Shown piece after piece: positions 35,241 to 43,609 of a stretch of 64,000 nt of DNA. The stretch covers positions 124,001 to 188,000 of the forward strand of contig NZ_JALJCJ010000005.1 in NCBI RefSeq assembly GCF_022899935.1, in the 5' to 3' direction. The notes below the pieces were generated by a model. It was not told the origin of the DNA. It did no database searches and worked only from the letters and a program-made list of their open reading frames with translations. The translations under genes were made by a program, and so were the position numbers. Numbering within the stretch: position 1 is the stretch's first letter; every line of letters begins with the position of its first letter. Origin of the DNA: Shinella curvata (GTDB lineage: Bacteria; Pseudomonadota; Alphaproteobacteria; Rhizobiales; Rhizobiaceae).

Positions 35241-35623
35241 TGCGCTCTCCCGCCGTTGTTATTTATAATTTCTATGGATTTTATCAATTATCAAAGGCAG
35301 CAATTCCAATATTTGCGCCAATCGTGAAATGCCTTGGCGCTACCGCCCTTGCTGGTGAACGATCTCGCATCTGCAAGGGAACATGGCTGAAAGAAACAAA
35401 CGCTCCTGCCTGTCACGCAAGCTCGCAAGAAGGCGAACGAGCAACAAAGCGCCCGGGGGCTGCTCAGGGGCGCTTACCGATGGAGTTTTTCTCCGCGATG
35501 TGTCGCGTTCCGGGTGATTTGGTTTGTCTTGCGCAAGGTCACAAGCGCATCGGTATGCTCGACCTTGGTACCACAGCGGCAAGTCATCGAATGGTTTTCA
35601 CGCAGCCTCAGGTCAGCGGATAC
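35241..35623. other. Promoter region of the organosulfur operon and non-coding gap
   Basis: The first 100 bases upstream of msuE are AT-rich and contain TTGATAATTGATAA on the minus strand, a tandem heptamer that may bind a regulator. No GG-N10-GC sigma-54 element was found. The rest of the gap carries only short frames without ribosome-binding sites, and I see no gene in it. Confidence 0.5.
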
Positions 35624-35650
35624 AAAAAAGGCCCCGATTGCTCGGAGCCT
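35624..35650 (-). terminator. Rho-independent terminator of the small secreted-protein gene
   Basis: On the minus strand AGGCTCCGA and TCGGGGCCT form a stem closed by GCAA, followed by six T residues, 23 bases after the stop codon of the small gene. Confidence 0.85.
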
Positions 35651-35672
35651 CCTTGGCGGCGCTCACGCCCGC

Positions 35673-35993
35673 TCAGTTGTTGCCGGCCCAGGCGCAGACA
35701 CGGGTGTCACCTTCGCTACGAGCCGTGGCACCATTGGTCGAGCAGTCCGATTTCATCTTGGCGCGCTGCTCGTCATTGAGGCCCGCCCAATTCTTCGACC
35801 ACTCGGCTTCCGGCCGCAGCGTACGGGCCTTCACATCGCTGTAAAAGACGTTGGCCGTCGCGTCGTCCATCTGCATCTGGGCCTGATCGCCCGCATTGGT
35901 GGTTTCGGAAGCGTCGCCGGTGCTCGTCTGGGCAAATGCAGAGAAACTGATGAGCGTGGCAGCCGCGGCAATCGTGGTGAGTTTGGTCAGCAT
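35673..35993 (-). CDS. Small secreted protein of unknown function
   Basis: The 106-residue product begins with a clear signal peptide (MLTKLTTIAAAATLISFSAF, cleaved near AFAQ), followed by an acidic, threonine-rich segment and a conserved-looking C-terminal part (DEQRAKMKSDCSTNGATARS) with two cysteines (DC..VC) that could form a disulfide in the periplasm. The ATG at 35993 follows GAGGAGAA at proper spacing; the open frame to 36161 is not needed. A good terminator follows. No enzymatic motif is seen. Similar small exported rhizobial proteins are annotated as hypothetical. Confidence 0.75.
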   Translation of the reverse strand: MLTKLTTIAAAATLISFSAFAQTSTGDASETTNAGDQAQMQMDDATANVFYSDVKARTLRPEAEWSKNWAGLNDEQRAKMKSDCSTNGATARSEGDTRVCAWAGNN

Positions 35994-36028
35994 GTTCTTC
36001 TCCTCTGAAGCGGGCAATCCGCATGCAT

Positions 36029-36450
36029 GAGACAACACCAAAGAACGGCTGATGTTCCTTACGAGTGGAGAACAGATGACCTCAAGGGCCAATGCTGGTG
36101 CGCCAAGATCGTAGACCCCGCTTATAAAGCTGCTGCCAAGTGCGGAACTCGTGACAAGCATCTCAACCTGGGTCTATCGGAAGATCCTCGCCACAAGCGC
36201 GGCGACCGTCTCCGCTCGACGACGATGAGGCCTTCGCGCCAGCTTGCGACCTGCTTTCGGTCGCGGGTTCCAGTCGAGATCGCGCCCGTGCCAGCGCCGT
36301 AGGCCAGCCATAATCCCCCAGATAAGCGTCGGTGTCAGGTCAAGCGTCGACGGCAAGTCGATTGTCATGTTTTTCACGCGAACCTTTTGGAGTTATCTCC
36401 ATCTGGTTCGCGGAAATGCGGCGGACGAATTTGCATTGCGGATCCTGTGG
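36029..36450. other. Mostly empty stretch between the small secreted protein and the siderophore ABC ATPase
   Basis: Apart from a doubtful 66-codon frame on the minus strand, nothing recognisable is seen. The region is downstream of the siderophore importer operon and upstream of the secreted-protein gene, whose promoter must lie near 36000-36080. Confidence 0.4.
36174..36377 (-). CDS. Doubtful small basic hypothetical protein
   Basis: A 67-codon frame starting at a GTG (or ATG at 36368) encodes a short hydrophobic patch (PTLIWGIMAGL) followed by an Arg/Lys-rich tail (PKAGRKLARRPHRRR). An AAGG lies a few bases before the GTG. It follows the siderophore ATPase gene on the same strand. No known family recognised; it may be a chance frame. 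Confidence 0.25.
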   Translation of the reverse strand: MKNMTIDLPSTLDLTPTLIWGIMAGLRRWHGRDLDWNPRPKAGRKLARRPHRRRAETVAALVARIFR

Positions 36451-37203
36451 CTAAAGCGCGCCATCGACGATCACCATCGGCCGGCCGCGGGAGCAGGATT
36501 CGATGCGGGCATCCACCCGATAGATGTCGCGCAACATCGCCGGCGTGATCACATCGGCCGTGGTGCCGCTTGCCGCCATCTCGCCATTGGCGATGACGAT
36601 GGTGTTCGTGCAGTAGCGCAGGGCGTGGTTGAGGTCGTGCAGCGCGATGAGCACGATCATGCCGGTGCGGCGGGCAAGATCAGCGACAAATTCCAGGACG
36701 TCGATCTGGCGGTGCAGATCAAGCGCCGAGGTCGGCTCGTCCATCAGCAGCACTTCGGGCTTGCGCACCAGTGCCTGACCGAGCGAGACGAGCTGCCGCT
36801 GGCCACCCGAGAGAGCATCAAGCCCGCGAAAGGCAAGATCCTCGATGCGCAGAGCCTTCAGGATCGCGTCGATCTCGAAGAGTTCGTCGTCGTTCACCCG
36901 CCAGCCGCCACCCTGCTTTGCGGCAAGCAGCAGGGATTCATACACCGTCAACACGGCATTCGAACCGGTATCCTGCGGCATGTAGCAGATCGCGCGGTCG
37001 CCGCGCGTGGCTTCCGAAAGCTGGACGACGCCCGGCCCGGAGATCAGGCCGGCGACGCGCTTGAACAGCGTCGATTTTCCCGCCGCGTTCGGGCCGATCA
37101 CGGCCGTCGTGGCGCCGGGCGTCAAAAGCTCGATTGCCACCTTGGAGAGAACCGTCGCACGTCCGTAACGCGCGCCGAGATCCTTCAGCACCAAGCTTAC
37201 CAT
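36451..37203 (-). CDS. Ferric-siderophore ABC transporter ATPase (FecE type)
   Basis: The 250-residue product has Walker A GPNAAGKST, the signature LSGGQRQLVSLGQAL, Walker [13 protein letters not shown] and H-loop ALHDLNHALRY. It overlaps the permease gene by seven bases. It powers import of an iron chelate delivered by the binding protein at 38265. Only one permease gene is present, so the membrane part is presumably a homodimer. Confidence 0.9.
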   Translation of the reverse strand: MVSLVLKDLGARYGRATVLSKVAIELLTPGATTAVIGPNAAGKSTLFKRVAGLISGPGVVQLSEATRGDRAICYMPQDTGSNAVLTVYESLLLAAKQGGGWRVNDDELFEIDAILKALRIEDLAFRGLDALSGGQRQLVSLGQALVRKPEVLLMDEPTSALDLHRQIDVLEFVADLARRTGMIVLIALHDLNHALRYCTNTIVIANGEMAASGTTADVITPAMLRDIYRVDARIESCSRGRPMVIVDGAL

Positions 37204-38261
37204 GCGCGCCTCCGGTTCGAGAAAATCAGGACGAAGAAGAAGGGAACGCCGACAAGCGCAGTGATGACCCCAATGGGCAGGATAGCGCCGGGGATCAGCA
37301 CCTTGCTGACGACCGACGTCGTCGAGAGCAGCAGCGCACCGCAGATCACCGCGCCGGGCAAGAAGAAGCGCTGGTCCTCGCCGACCACCATGCGGGCGAT
37401 ATGCGGACCGACGAGACCGACAAAACCGATGGTGCCGACGAAGGACACCGGGATGGCAGCGAGCAGGCTGACGATCAGCATCGTGTGTAGACGCAGCCGG
37501 CGGACATTGACACCCATGCTCGCCGCCTTGTCATCACCGAGCCTCAGCGCCGTGAGTGCCCAGGCATTGCGCATGAAGAGCGGCAGCGTCACGACGAGGA
37601 TGGCGGCGGTGACGAAGACCTTGTCCCATGTTGCCTTGGTAAGACTGCCCATGGTCCAGAAGACGACGGCCGCCAGCGCCTGCTCGGAGGCAAGATATTC
37701 GAGCAGCGACAGCGCGGCATTGAAGGTGAAGACCAGCGCAATGCCGAGCAGCACGATGGTTTCCACCGTCACGCCCCGCAATGTCGAGGCGAAATGAATG
37801 AACAGTGCCGCGACCATCGCCATGATGAAAGCATTGACCGGCACCATGTATTGCACCGCGCCCGGAAAGATCGCGACGCCGCCAACCAGCCCAAGGGCCG
37901 CGCCGAAACTCGCGGCGGCCGAAATGCCGAGCGTGAAGGGGCTGGCAAGCGGGTTCGACAGGATCGTCTGCATCTGTGCGCCGGCGACCGACAGCGAAGC
38001 TCCGACCGTCACCGCCATCAGCGCGATCGGCATGCGGATATCCCAGATCACGACGCGCAGCTGGTCACCGCTCGTCTCCGGTGAAACGAGCGCCGAAAGT
38101 ACCTGCGAAAGGCTGTAATTCGCCGGCCCCAGCGCCATATCGACCGCGATGCTGACGGCAAGCGCGACGGCGAGGCCGGTCAGGATGAGAATGCGCCGAA
38201 AGGCAAGGGCGCGATATTGATCGCGCCCCGTAGCCCCGGTTTCGATCGCCGCAGCGCCCAT
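37197..38261 (-). CDS. Ferric-siderophore ABC permease (FecCD family)
   Basis: The 354-residue protein has about nine or ten membrane segments and the FecCD motifs AGAQMQTILSNPLASPFTLGIS, LRLGDDKAASMGVNVRRLR and GFVGLVGPHIARM. It starts four bases after the binding-protein stop codon and overlaps the ATPase gene. The single permease suggests a homodimeric channel, as in BtuC-type importers. Confidence 0.93.
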   Translation of the reverse strand: MGAAAIETGATGRDQYRALAFRRILILTGLAVALAVSIAVDMALGPANYSLSQVLSALVSPETSGDQLRVVIWDIRMPIALMAVTVGASLSVAGAQMQTILSNPLASPFTLGISAAASFGAALGLVGGVAIFPGAVQYMVPVNAFIMAMVAALFIHFASTLRGVTVETIVLLGIALVFTFNAALSLLEYLASEQALAAVVFWTMGSLTKATWDKVFVTAAILVVTLPLFMRNAWALTALRLGDDKAASMGVNVRRLRLHTMLIVSLLAAIPVSFVGTIGFVGLVGPHIARMVVGEDQRFFLPGAVICGALLLSTTSVVSKVLIPGAILPIGVITALVGVPFFFVLIFSNRRRAW

Positions 38262-38264
38262 CGC

Positions 38265-39395
38265 CTATTCGCCCTTCAGCGAGACGAAATAGCCCGGCTT
38301 GTAATCGAGCGGCAGGAAGCGGGCATGCAGGTCCTTGAAGGTCGCTTCCGGATCGAGATCGGCAAACAGGTCCGGGTGCAGCCACTTGGCGATCTGCTGG
38401 ATTGCGACGAACTGGTAGGGATTGTTGTAGAACTGGTGCCAGATGGCATGGACATTGCCATCCTTGACTGCCTTGATGCCGGTGAAGGCCGGACGCTTCG
38501 TCAGGTTTTCCAGCTTGCGGCGAGCTTCCGTGGCATCCGCGCCATAACCGACGCCGACCCAGTTTCCGCCCGGCACATAGCCTTCCCACATGCCGCCCGT
38601 GACGATCACCTGATCAGGATTGGAGGCGATAACCTGCTCGGGATTCACGGTGCCGAAAGTACCGGGAATGATGTCCCTGGCCATGTTCGTGCCACCGGCG
38701 AGCTCGACCATCCTGCCGAAATTCTCGTTGCCGAAGGACATGCAGCAGTCGTCGGAATAGCCGCCGGCGCGCTCGACGAAGACAAGCGGTTTTGCCGGGT
38801 TGTTCTTTTCCAGAACGTCCGTGACCTTTTTGATCGCATCGGCGCGGAAGGTGATAAAGTCTTCCGCGACCTTCTCCTTGCCCATCAGCGTGCCCATGAT
38901 GCGCATGCTCGGCTCGGTGTTTTCCATCGGCTTTTCGCGGAAATCGACATAGACGAGCGGGATGCCGACCTTGGCGAGCTTCTCGATGTAGCCGGCCTCT
39001 TCCGTCGCCGTTTTGGCATCGACATTCATCAGGATGACATCCGGCTTCAGCGCCACGGCCTGCTCGATATCGAAGGTGCCATCCTTCATGCCGCCGAAGG
39101 TCGGCAGCTTGGCGACGTCGGGGTATTTCGCGAGATAGGCGGCGTAGGATTCCGGATCGGCCTTCGGCAGGTCGTCGCGCCAGCCGACGACATGCTGGAA
39201 CGGATTGTCCTTGTCGAGTGCGGCGAGGAAGTAGATCTGCCGACCTTCGCCGAGAATGACGTGGTTGACCGGCACGTTCACTTCGACGTCGCGGCCCGTC
39301 ACGTCTTTAACGGTAACAGGGTCTGCCATCGCCGGAAGGGCGGTGGAGGCGAGAAGGCCGAGGGCGAGAAGGGTGGACTTGCCAGGAAAGCGCAT
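38265..39395 (-). CDS. Periplasmic iron-siderophore-binding protein (FecB family)
   Basis: The 376-residue product begins with a signal peptide (MRFPGKSTLLALGLLASTAL, cleaved near AMAD), then the type III binding-protein fold with VTVKDVTGRDVEVNVPVNHV, the KPDVILMN segment and the C-terminal lobe ending VSLKGE. It is first in a three-gene operon (binding protein, permease, ATPase). Its upstream region holds both a TGA-N9-TCA palindrome and an Irr-type element, the clearest iron-responsive promoter in the window. A TonB receptor gene is not adjacent, so the importer must share one from elsewhere. Confidence 0.9.
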   Translation of the reverse strand: MRFPGKSTLLALGLLASTALPAMADPVTVKDVTGRDVEVNVPVNHVILGEGRQIYFLAALDKDNPFQHVVGWRDDLPKADPESYAAYLAKYPDVAKLPTFGGMKDGTFDIEQAVALKPDVILMNVDAKTATEEAGYIEKLAKVGIPLVYVDFREKPMENTEPSMRIMGTLMGKEKVAEDFITFRADAIKKVTDVLEKNNPAKPLVFVERAGGYSDDCCMSFGNENFGRMVELAGGTNMARDIIPGTFGTVNPEQVIASNPDQVIVTGGMWEGYVPGGNWVGVGYGADATEARRKLENLTKRPAFTGIKAVKDGNVHAIWHQFYNNPYQFVAIQQIAKWLHPDLFADLDPEATFKDLHARFLPLDYKPGYFVSLKGE

Positions 39396-39437
39396 GCGGA
39401 TGATCTCCGGTGGAAACTGCCCGCACTTATTATTTTA

Positions 39438-39452
39438 TGACTTTTGCAGTCA
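39438..39452. promoter_or_regulatory. Candidate RirA-type iron operator (TGA-N9-TCA)
   Basis: TGACTTTTGCAGTCA has five-base perfect outer arms (TGACT/AGTCA) and lies 43 bases upstream of the binding-protein start, 10 bases from the Irr-like element. Confidence 0.6.
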
Positions 39453-39462
39453 AGATTTATCT

Positions 39463-39478
39463 TTTAGAAGCATTCGAA
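39463..39478. promoter_or_regulatory. Candidate Irr-binding iron control element
   Basis: TTTAGAAGCATTCGAA fits the rhizobial ICE pattern TTTAGAA-N3-TTCTAAA in all but the end of the second half. It lies 68 bases upstream of the FecB-type gene, next to the RirA-like palindrome. Confidence 0.45.
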
Positions 39479-39608
39479 GCTGAAAACGAGGGCACGAGAC
39501 GTGCACAGCGACCAGTCACCCGGTCACGCAATCTTCTCCGAACGCACGGCCCGACATGCGCTAATCAAATGGCATCTCGGTCGCGGCAATGGCCGCAGGG
39601 CGCGCTTG

Positions 39609-39642
39609 AAGGCAATCGAACCAGAGTCAGCTCGGTTGCCTT
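39609..39642 (-). terminator. Possible hairpin terminator of the amino-acid importer operon
   Basis: AAGGCAA and TTGCCTT, with inner pairing of ACCGAG-type and CTGGTT-type segments, form a stem beginning 13 bases after the ATPase stop on the minus strand. No T-run follows, so the call is weak. Confidence 0.35.
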
Positions 39643-39654
39643 TGTGTCAATCTT

Positions 39655-40395
39655 TCAATGCTTTAGGATCTGGCTTAGGAAAAGTTTCGTGCGCTCGTGC
39701 TGCGGGTTACCGAAGAATTCATCCGGCTTGCCCTGCTCGACGATCTGGCCCGCATTCATGAAGATCACCCGGTCGGCAACAGCGCGGGCAAAGGCCATTT
39801 CATGGGTCACGCAGACCATGGTCATGCCGTCGCGCGCCAGGCCCGTCATGGTGTCGAGCACTTCGGAAACCATTTCCGGGTCAAGAGCGGATGTCGGCTC
39901 GTCGAACAGCATGACGGCCGGCTGCATGCAGAGCGAACGGGCGATCGCCACGCGCTGCTGCTGGCCGCCGGAGAGCTGGACGGGGTATTTGTCAGCCTGC
40001 TCGGGAATGCGCACGCGCTCCAGGAATTTCAGCGCGGTCTTGCGGGCTTCAGCCTGCGAGACGCCCTTGATCCACATCGGCCCGACCATGCAGTTCATCA
40101 GCACGGTCATGTGCGGGAAGAGATTGAAGTGCTGGAAGACCATGCCGACATTCTTGCGCACCTCGCCGACATTGCGCATTTTGTCATGCAGCGGGATACC
40201 GTTGACGACGATGTCGCCTTCCTGATGCGCTTCCAGCCGATTGAAGCAGCGGATCAGCGTCGACTTTCCCGAGCCGGATGGACCGCAGATGACGATGCGC
40301 TCGCCTTTCTCGACCGTCAGGTTCACATCGGTCAGCACCCGGAACGCGCCATACCATTTGGAGACGTTGCGGACATCGATGATCTTTTCGCTCAT
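39655..40395 (-). CDS. Polar amino-acid ABC transporter ATPase (GlnQ/HisP type)
   Basis: The 246-residue product has Walker [11 protein letters not shown]-loop [15 protein letters not shown], signature [15 protein letters not shown], Walker [16 protein letters not shown] and H-loop [15 protein letters not shown], all intact. The ATG at 40395 overlaps the end of the permease gene by four bases. It is the last gene of the leftward operon that begins with the luciferase-like monooxygenase cluster or with the binding protein. Confidence 0.93.
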   Translation of the reverse strand: MSEKIIDVRNVSKWYGAFRVLTDVNLTVEKGERIVICGPSGSGKSTLIRCFNRLEAHQEGDIVVNGIPLHDKMRNVGEVRKNVGMVFQHFNLFPHMTVLMNCMVGPMWIKGVSQAEARKTALKFLERVRIPEQADKYPVQLSGGQQQRVAIARSLCMQPAVMLFDEPTSALDPEMVSEVLDTMTGLARDGMTMVCVTHEMAFARAVADRVIFMNAGQIVEQGKPDEFFGNPQHERTKLFLSQILKH

Positions 40396-41366
40396 CGGAC
40401 TTTGCTCCTCGCATAATGACGCTCGATGCGTGACTGGATGAGTTCGAGGCAGATCGACACGCCCCAGTAGAGCATCGCCGCCGAGATCAGCATTTCCATG
40501 TGCTGGAACGACTTCTGGCCGAGCGTGCGCGCCAGGAACATCAGCTCCCACACTCCGATAACCGAGACGAGCGAACTGTCCTTCAACATGGAGATGAACT
40601 GGTTGCCGGTCGGCGGGATGATGACGGGCAACGCCTGCGGCAGGATGATCTTGCGCATAGTGATGCCGAAGCCGAAGCCGATCGAACGCGAGGCTTCCCA
40701 TTGGCCGCGGTCGATGCTCTGGATACCCGAACGGAAGATCTCCGTCATATAGGCGCCGTAGCAGAGCGACAGTGCAAGGATGCCGGCCGGCACCGCATCG
40801 ATGATGAAGCCGAGCTGCGGCAGGCCGAGATAGATGAGGTAGACCTGCATCAGGAGCGGCAGGCCGCGGAAGAACGAGGTGTAGAAACTCGCGATCGCAT
40901 AGGCGAACCCGTTCGTCGAAAGCTTCGCAACCGCGCCGAGAATGGCGATGCAGGAAGCGATGACGATGGAGATCGCCGAGACGTAGATCGTCGTGAAAAG
41001 CCCCTGCGTGATGAGGAACGGCAATTTCTCGGCCATGAAAGGCAGGCTGAGATTGAACGTTTTGAAGAAGGCGAGGAACAGCAGCAGGAGCTCAAGCCAG
41101 ACGATCGTGATCTGCACCCGTAGCGAGGCGAAGCCGATCAGGACGATGTTCAGGCAGAACAGCACCGCGATGACGAAGGCGATGGCGAAACGGCCATAGA
41201 GGCCGCTTTCCAGCGGTTCGCCAATCACCGGGCGCATCAGCTCGCCCATCGACGTTCCCGTGAGGTCGAAGGCGAGGAACAGGGCGAAGATCGCCGCAAA
41301 CATCACCGCGACGAACCACGGCTTGTGGACGAGCACTTCGGACTCGACAGTATCCGGATACAGCAT
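40392..41366 (-). CDS. Polar amino-acid ABC permease with N-terminal membrane extension
   Basis: The 324-residue product has the HisM/GlnP-type permease core (about residues 115-320: [40 protein letters not shown], and the EAA-like loop [22 protein letters not shown]). About 110 additional residues with three or four membrane segments precede it; typical homologs are 220-240 residues. The ATG at 41366 follows GGGAG. As the only permease gene, it probably forms a homodimer. The extension resembles that of some rhizobial glutamate/aspartate-type permeases. Confidence 0.88.
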   Translation of the reverse strand: MLYPDTVESEVLVHKPWFVAVMFAAIFALFLAFDLTGTSMGELMRPVIGEPLESGLYGRFAIAFVIAVLFCLNIVLIGFASLRVQITIVWLELLLLFLAFFKTFNLSLPFMAEKLPFLITQGLFTTIYVSAISIVIASCIAILGAVAKLSTNGFAYAIASFYTSFFRGLPLLMQVYLIYLGLPQLGFIIDAVPAGILALSLCYGAYMTEIFRSGIQSIDRGQWEASRSIGFGFGITMRKIILPQALPVIIPPTGNQFISMLKDSSLVSVIGVWELMFLARTLGQKSFQHMEMLISAAMLYWGVSICLELIQSRIERHYARSKVR

Positions 41367-41386
41367 CTCCGCTCCCTGCATGTAAG

Positions 41387-41412
41387 GCGCGGCCCGGTTT
41401 TCCGGGCGCGCG
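41387..41412 (-). repeat. GC hairpin between binding-protein and permease genes
   Basis: On the minus strand GCGCGCCCGG-AAAA-CCGGGCCGCGC forms a stem-loop just upstream of the permease start. Hairpins in this place commonly protect the binding-protein mRNA and lower permease expression. Confidence 0.5.
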
Positions 41413-41428
41413 CGAACGGATGGGTCTT

Positions 41429-42262
41429 TTACTGCGTGACCGTGTAGTCGACACCGTACCATTTGACCGAAAGCTTGCTCAGCGTGCCGTCGGCCTGCAT
41501 CGCTTTCACGGCCTCGGCGATCTTCTCGCTCAGCTCCTTGTCGCCATGCTCGACGGCAACGGCAAGAGGCTCGAAGAAGACCGGCTTGCCGAGCTGCTTG
41601 ATCGGGTAGCCGGCTTTCTCCGCATCGAGAATGCTTGGCAACGTGGAAACGACGGCATCGAGGCGCGTTCCGTCGCCGAGGCGCAGGTCGTCGAAGGCGG
41701 TGGTGGAGTTGGCGTAGGATTTCACCTCGCCCGCCTTGAAATCATAGGTGAAAGGCGGCGCGCCGGCCGCATCCAGCGTAAGGTCCTGATTAGCATAGGC
41801 CTCGAAGGTCGAGGTTGCCGTCACGCCGACGACCTTGCCTTCGAGATCGGAAAGCTTTTCCGCCTTGTTGTCCTTGTGAACGGCGACGGCGGCGGGCGTG
41901 TAGTAGTAGACTGCCGGGAAATCGAAGATTTCGGCGCGTGCCTTGGTCGGCGTCATCGAGCCGACATGCATGTCCCAGCGGCCCTGCCACTTGCCTGCCG
42001 TGATGATGTCCCAGCCCGGCGTCACGAATTCGACGGAAACGCCGAGATGTTTGCCGATCTCCTTGGCGACGTCGATGTCGAAGCCGTCCATCTCGTTCTT
42101 GTCGTTGACGAAGGATTGCGGTGCCCAGTTGGCATCGGTCGCGACCTTCAGGGTCTTGGCGACGAGCACCCGGTCGAGAACGGCGCCGGCCTGGGCCGGC
42201 ACGGCGGCGAGCGAAAGCGAGAGAGAGGCGACGAGCGCCGCAAGTGTCGATGTCTTCATCAT
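41429..42262 (-). CDS. Periplasmic amino-acid-like substrate-binding protein (family 3)
   Basis: The 277-residue product has a signal peptide (MMKTSTLAALVASLSLSLAA, cleaved near AQAG) and the family-3 binding-protein pattern: LKVATDANWAPQSFVNDKNE, then MDGFDIDVAKEIGKHLG, followed by WDMHVGSMTPTKARAEIFDF and a hinge GKVVGVTATSTFEAY. The Arg in the TPTKARAE loop would contact a carboxylate, so the ligand should carry one. The gene follows the monooxygenase cluster by 150 bases on the same strand. It presumably captures the compound broken down by those enzymes. Confidence 0.92.
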   Translation of the reverse strand: MMKTSTLAALVASLSLSLAAVPAQAGAVLDRVLVAKTLKVATDANWAPQSFVNDKNEMDGFDIDVAKEIGKHLGVSVEFVTPGWDIITAGKWQGRWDMHVGSMTPTKARAEIFDFPAVYYYTPAAVAVHKDNKAEKLSDLEGKVVGVTATSTFEAYANQDLTLDAAGAPPFTYDFKAGEVKSYANSTTAFDDLRLGDGTRLDAVVSTLPSILDAEKAGYPIKQLGKPVFFEPLAVAVEHGDKELSEKIAEAVKAMQADGTLSKLSVKWYGVDYTVTQ

Positions 42263-42412
42263 GTGTTTGTTCCCTCTGTCCATTGTCGTTTCTGTCGACG
42301 GCGCGGGTTCCTCTCCCTGCCGATGGTATCAATCTTCAGGCTTATTGCCCCTTCCCGTCTTCCGGCGTTCCCAAGCAGCGCATGGCCTCTGGCTTCATCG
42401 AAATGACGGAAA

Positions 42413-42802
42413 TCAAGTCGTGCCCTCCCCGCCCATTTCCGCGCGGATGGCGCGGGCCACCCGGAACGCCTCGACGCCCGCCGGCACGCCGCAGTAGATC
42501 GCGATCTGGAGAAGGGCTGCCTGCAATTCCCTGTCCGACAGGCCATTGCGGACGGCGCCGCGAAAATGGATGCCGAATTCATGCATGCGGTTGCTGGCGG
42601 CAAGCATGCCGAGGTTCAGGAGACTGCGCTGCTTGAGGTCGAGGCCGTCGTCCGTCCAGCCCAGGCCCCAGCAATATTCGTTGAGCAGGTCCTGCAAGGG
42701 TGCGGAGAAGGCATCGGCGCCTGCCTTGGCACGATCGACATAGTCGTCGCCGAGCACGCGCCGCCGGACCGCTTCGCCCTCTTTGCGCAAAGTCTCATCC
42801 AT
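42413..42802 (-). CDS. Carboxymuconolactone decarboxylase-like protein
   Basis: The 129-residue product has the all-helical CMD fold: LNEYCWGLGWTDDGLDLKQR, SLLNLGMLAASNRMHEF and HFRGAVRNGLSDRELQAALL, close to the PcaC type rather than the AhpD peroxidase type, as the CxxC pair is absent. Its ATG overlaps the end of the alpha/beta hydrolase gene by eight bases, so they are co-translated. PcaC decarboxylates a beta-keto-lactone-like intermediate; here the reaction is probably analogous on a ring-opened product, but this is inference. Confidence 0.85.
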   Translation of the reverse strand: MDETLRKEGEAVRRRVLGDDYVDRAKAGADAFSAPLQDLLNEYCWGLGWTDDGLDLKQRSLLNLGMLAASNRMHEFGIHFRGAVRNGLSDRELQAALLQIAIYCGVPAGVEAFRVARAIRAEMGGEGTT

Positions 42803-43607
42803 GGGCGGCCTCCGTATTAGAAACGAAGTTGTCGATAGCTTCGGCCACGACATCAGGTGCCTCGATGAGGATAGAATGGCGCAGGCCCGGAAAAAGCGTG
42901 AGCTGCGATCCCGGGATGCGGTCGTGCATGTAACGGGCCATGCGCGGGTTGGAGCCGACATCCTCCTCGCCGGTCGCGATCAGCGTCGGGCAGCGGATCT
43001 GGTCGAGGAAGCCGCCGAAATCCGTCTCGGCCAGCACCCGATAGGCGGCCGCGTAGCAGTCCGGATCGTTTTCCGCATCGCGTGCCCGTAGCCAGGCGAT
43101 CACGTCGGGATGTTCTTCCTGAAATGCCTCCGTCAGCCAACGAGAAAGCGACGCCGTGTGGTGATCCGCCGGCGTTCCGGCCTGAAGGGCCGCGAGCCGC
43201 GCGAGAACCCGTTCCCGTTCCTCGGGCGTGCGGCCCGCGACCGTGGACAAAAGCACGAGCCGGCGCAGGCGCGGCAGATGCGTCAGCGCGAGGCGCTGAG
43301 CAATCAGGCCGCCGAGCGAAAAACCCGCGAGATTGAAGGTCGGGAAGCCGGTCTTGTCGGCGAGTTCCAGCGTCTCGGCCACGAAGTCGTCGATCTCGTA
43401 GCGACCCTTGACGCGGCTCGACCGTCCATGGCCCCGCAGATCGAAGGTCAGGATCGTGAACCGGTCCTTCAACCGCTCCACCACGCCAGACCAGGCTTCC
43501 AGGTAGGAGCCGACGCCATGGATGCAGACGAGCGGCTCGCCGCCATCGCCATCGATGCGATAGTTGAGCGTGACCTCGCCGACCGTGTGCTCTCGCGCCT
43601 CCGCCAT
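42795..43607 (-). CDS. Alpha/beta-fold hydrolase
   Basis: The 270-residue product has the oxyanion HGVGSYLEAW segment, the nucleophile elbow GFSLGG (Ser about residue 97), an acid in the GEEDVGSNP loop, and histidine in LRHSILIEAP. It is of the PcaD/RutD type that opens lactones, amides or carbamates in ring-degradation pathways. The ATG at 43607 is chosen. It begins two bases after the luciferase-like monooxygenase stop, and overlaps the CMD gene. Confidence 0.88.
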   Translation of the reverse strand: MAEAREHTVGEVTLNYRIDGDGGEPLVCIHGVGSYLEAWSGVVERLKDRFTILTFDLRGHGRSSRVKGRYEIDDFVAETLELADKTGFPTFNLAGFSLGGLIAQRLALTHLPRLRRLVLLSTVAGRTPEERERVLARLAALQAGTPADHHTASLSRWLTEAFQEEHPDVIAWLRARDAENDPDCYAAAYRVLAETDFGGFLDQIRCPTLIATGEEDVGSNPRMARYMHDRIPGSQLTLFPGLRHSILIEAPDVVAEAIDNFVSNTEAAHG

Positions 43608-43609
43608 GA

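Noticed and set aside
35241-35340. Sigma-54 promoter for the sulfone operon, expected from Pseudomonas sfn genes
   Set aside because: The nearest candidate around TTGGCGC...TTGCTG lacks the GG-N10-GC spacing.
39609-39642. Possible tRNA or tmRNA piece because of GGTTCGATTGCC on the minus strand
   Set aside because: No matching acceptor, D or anticodon stems could be placed; the pairing fits a simple hairpin after the ATPase gene.
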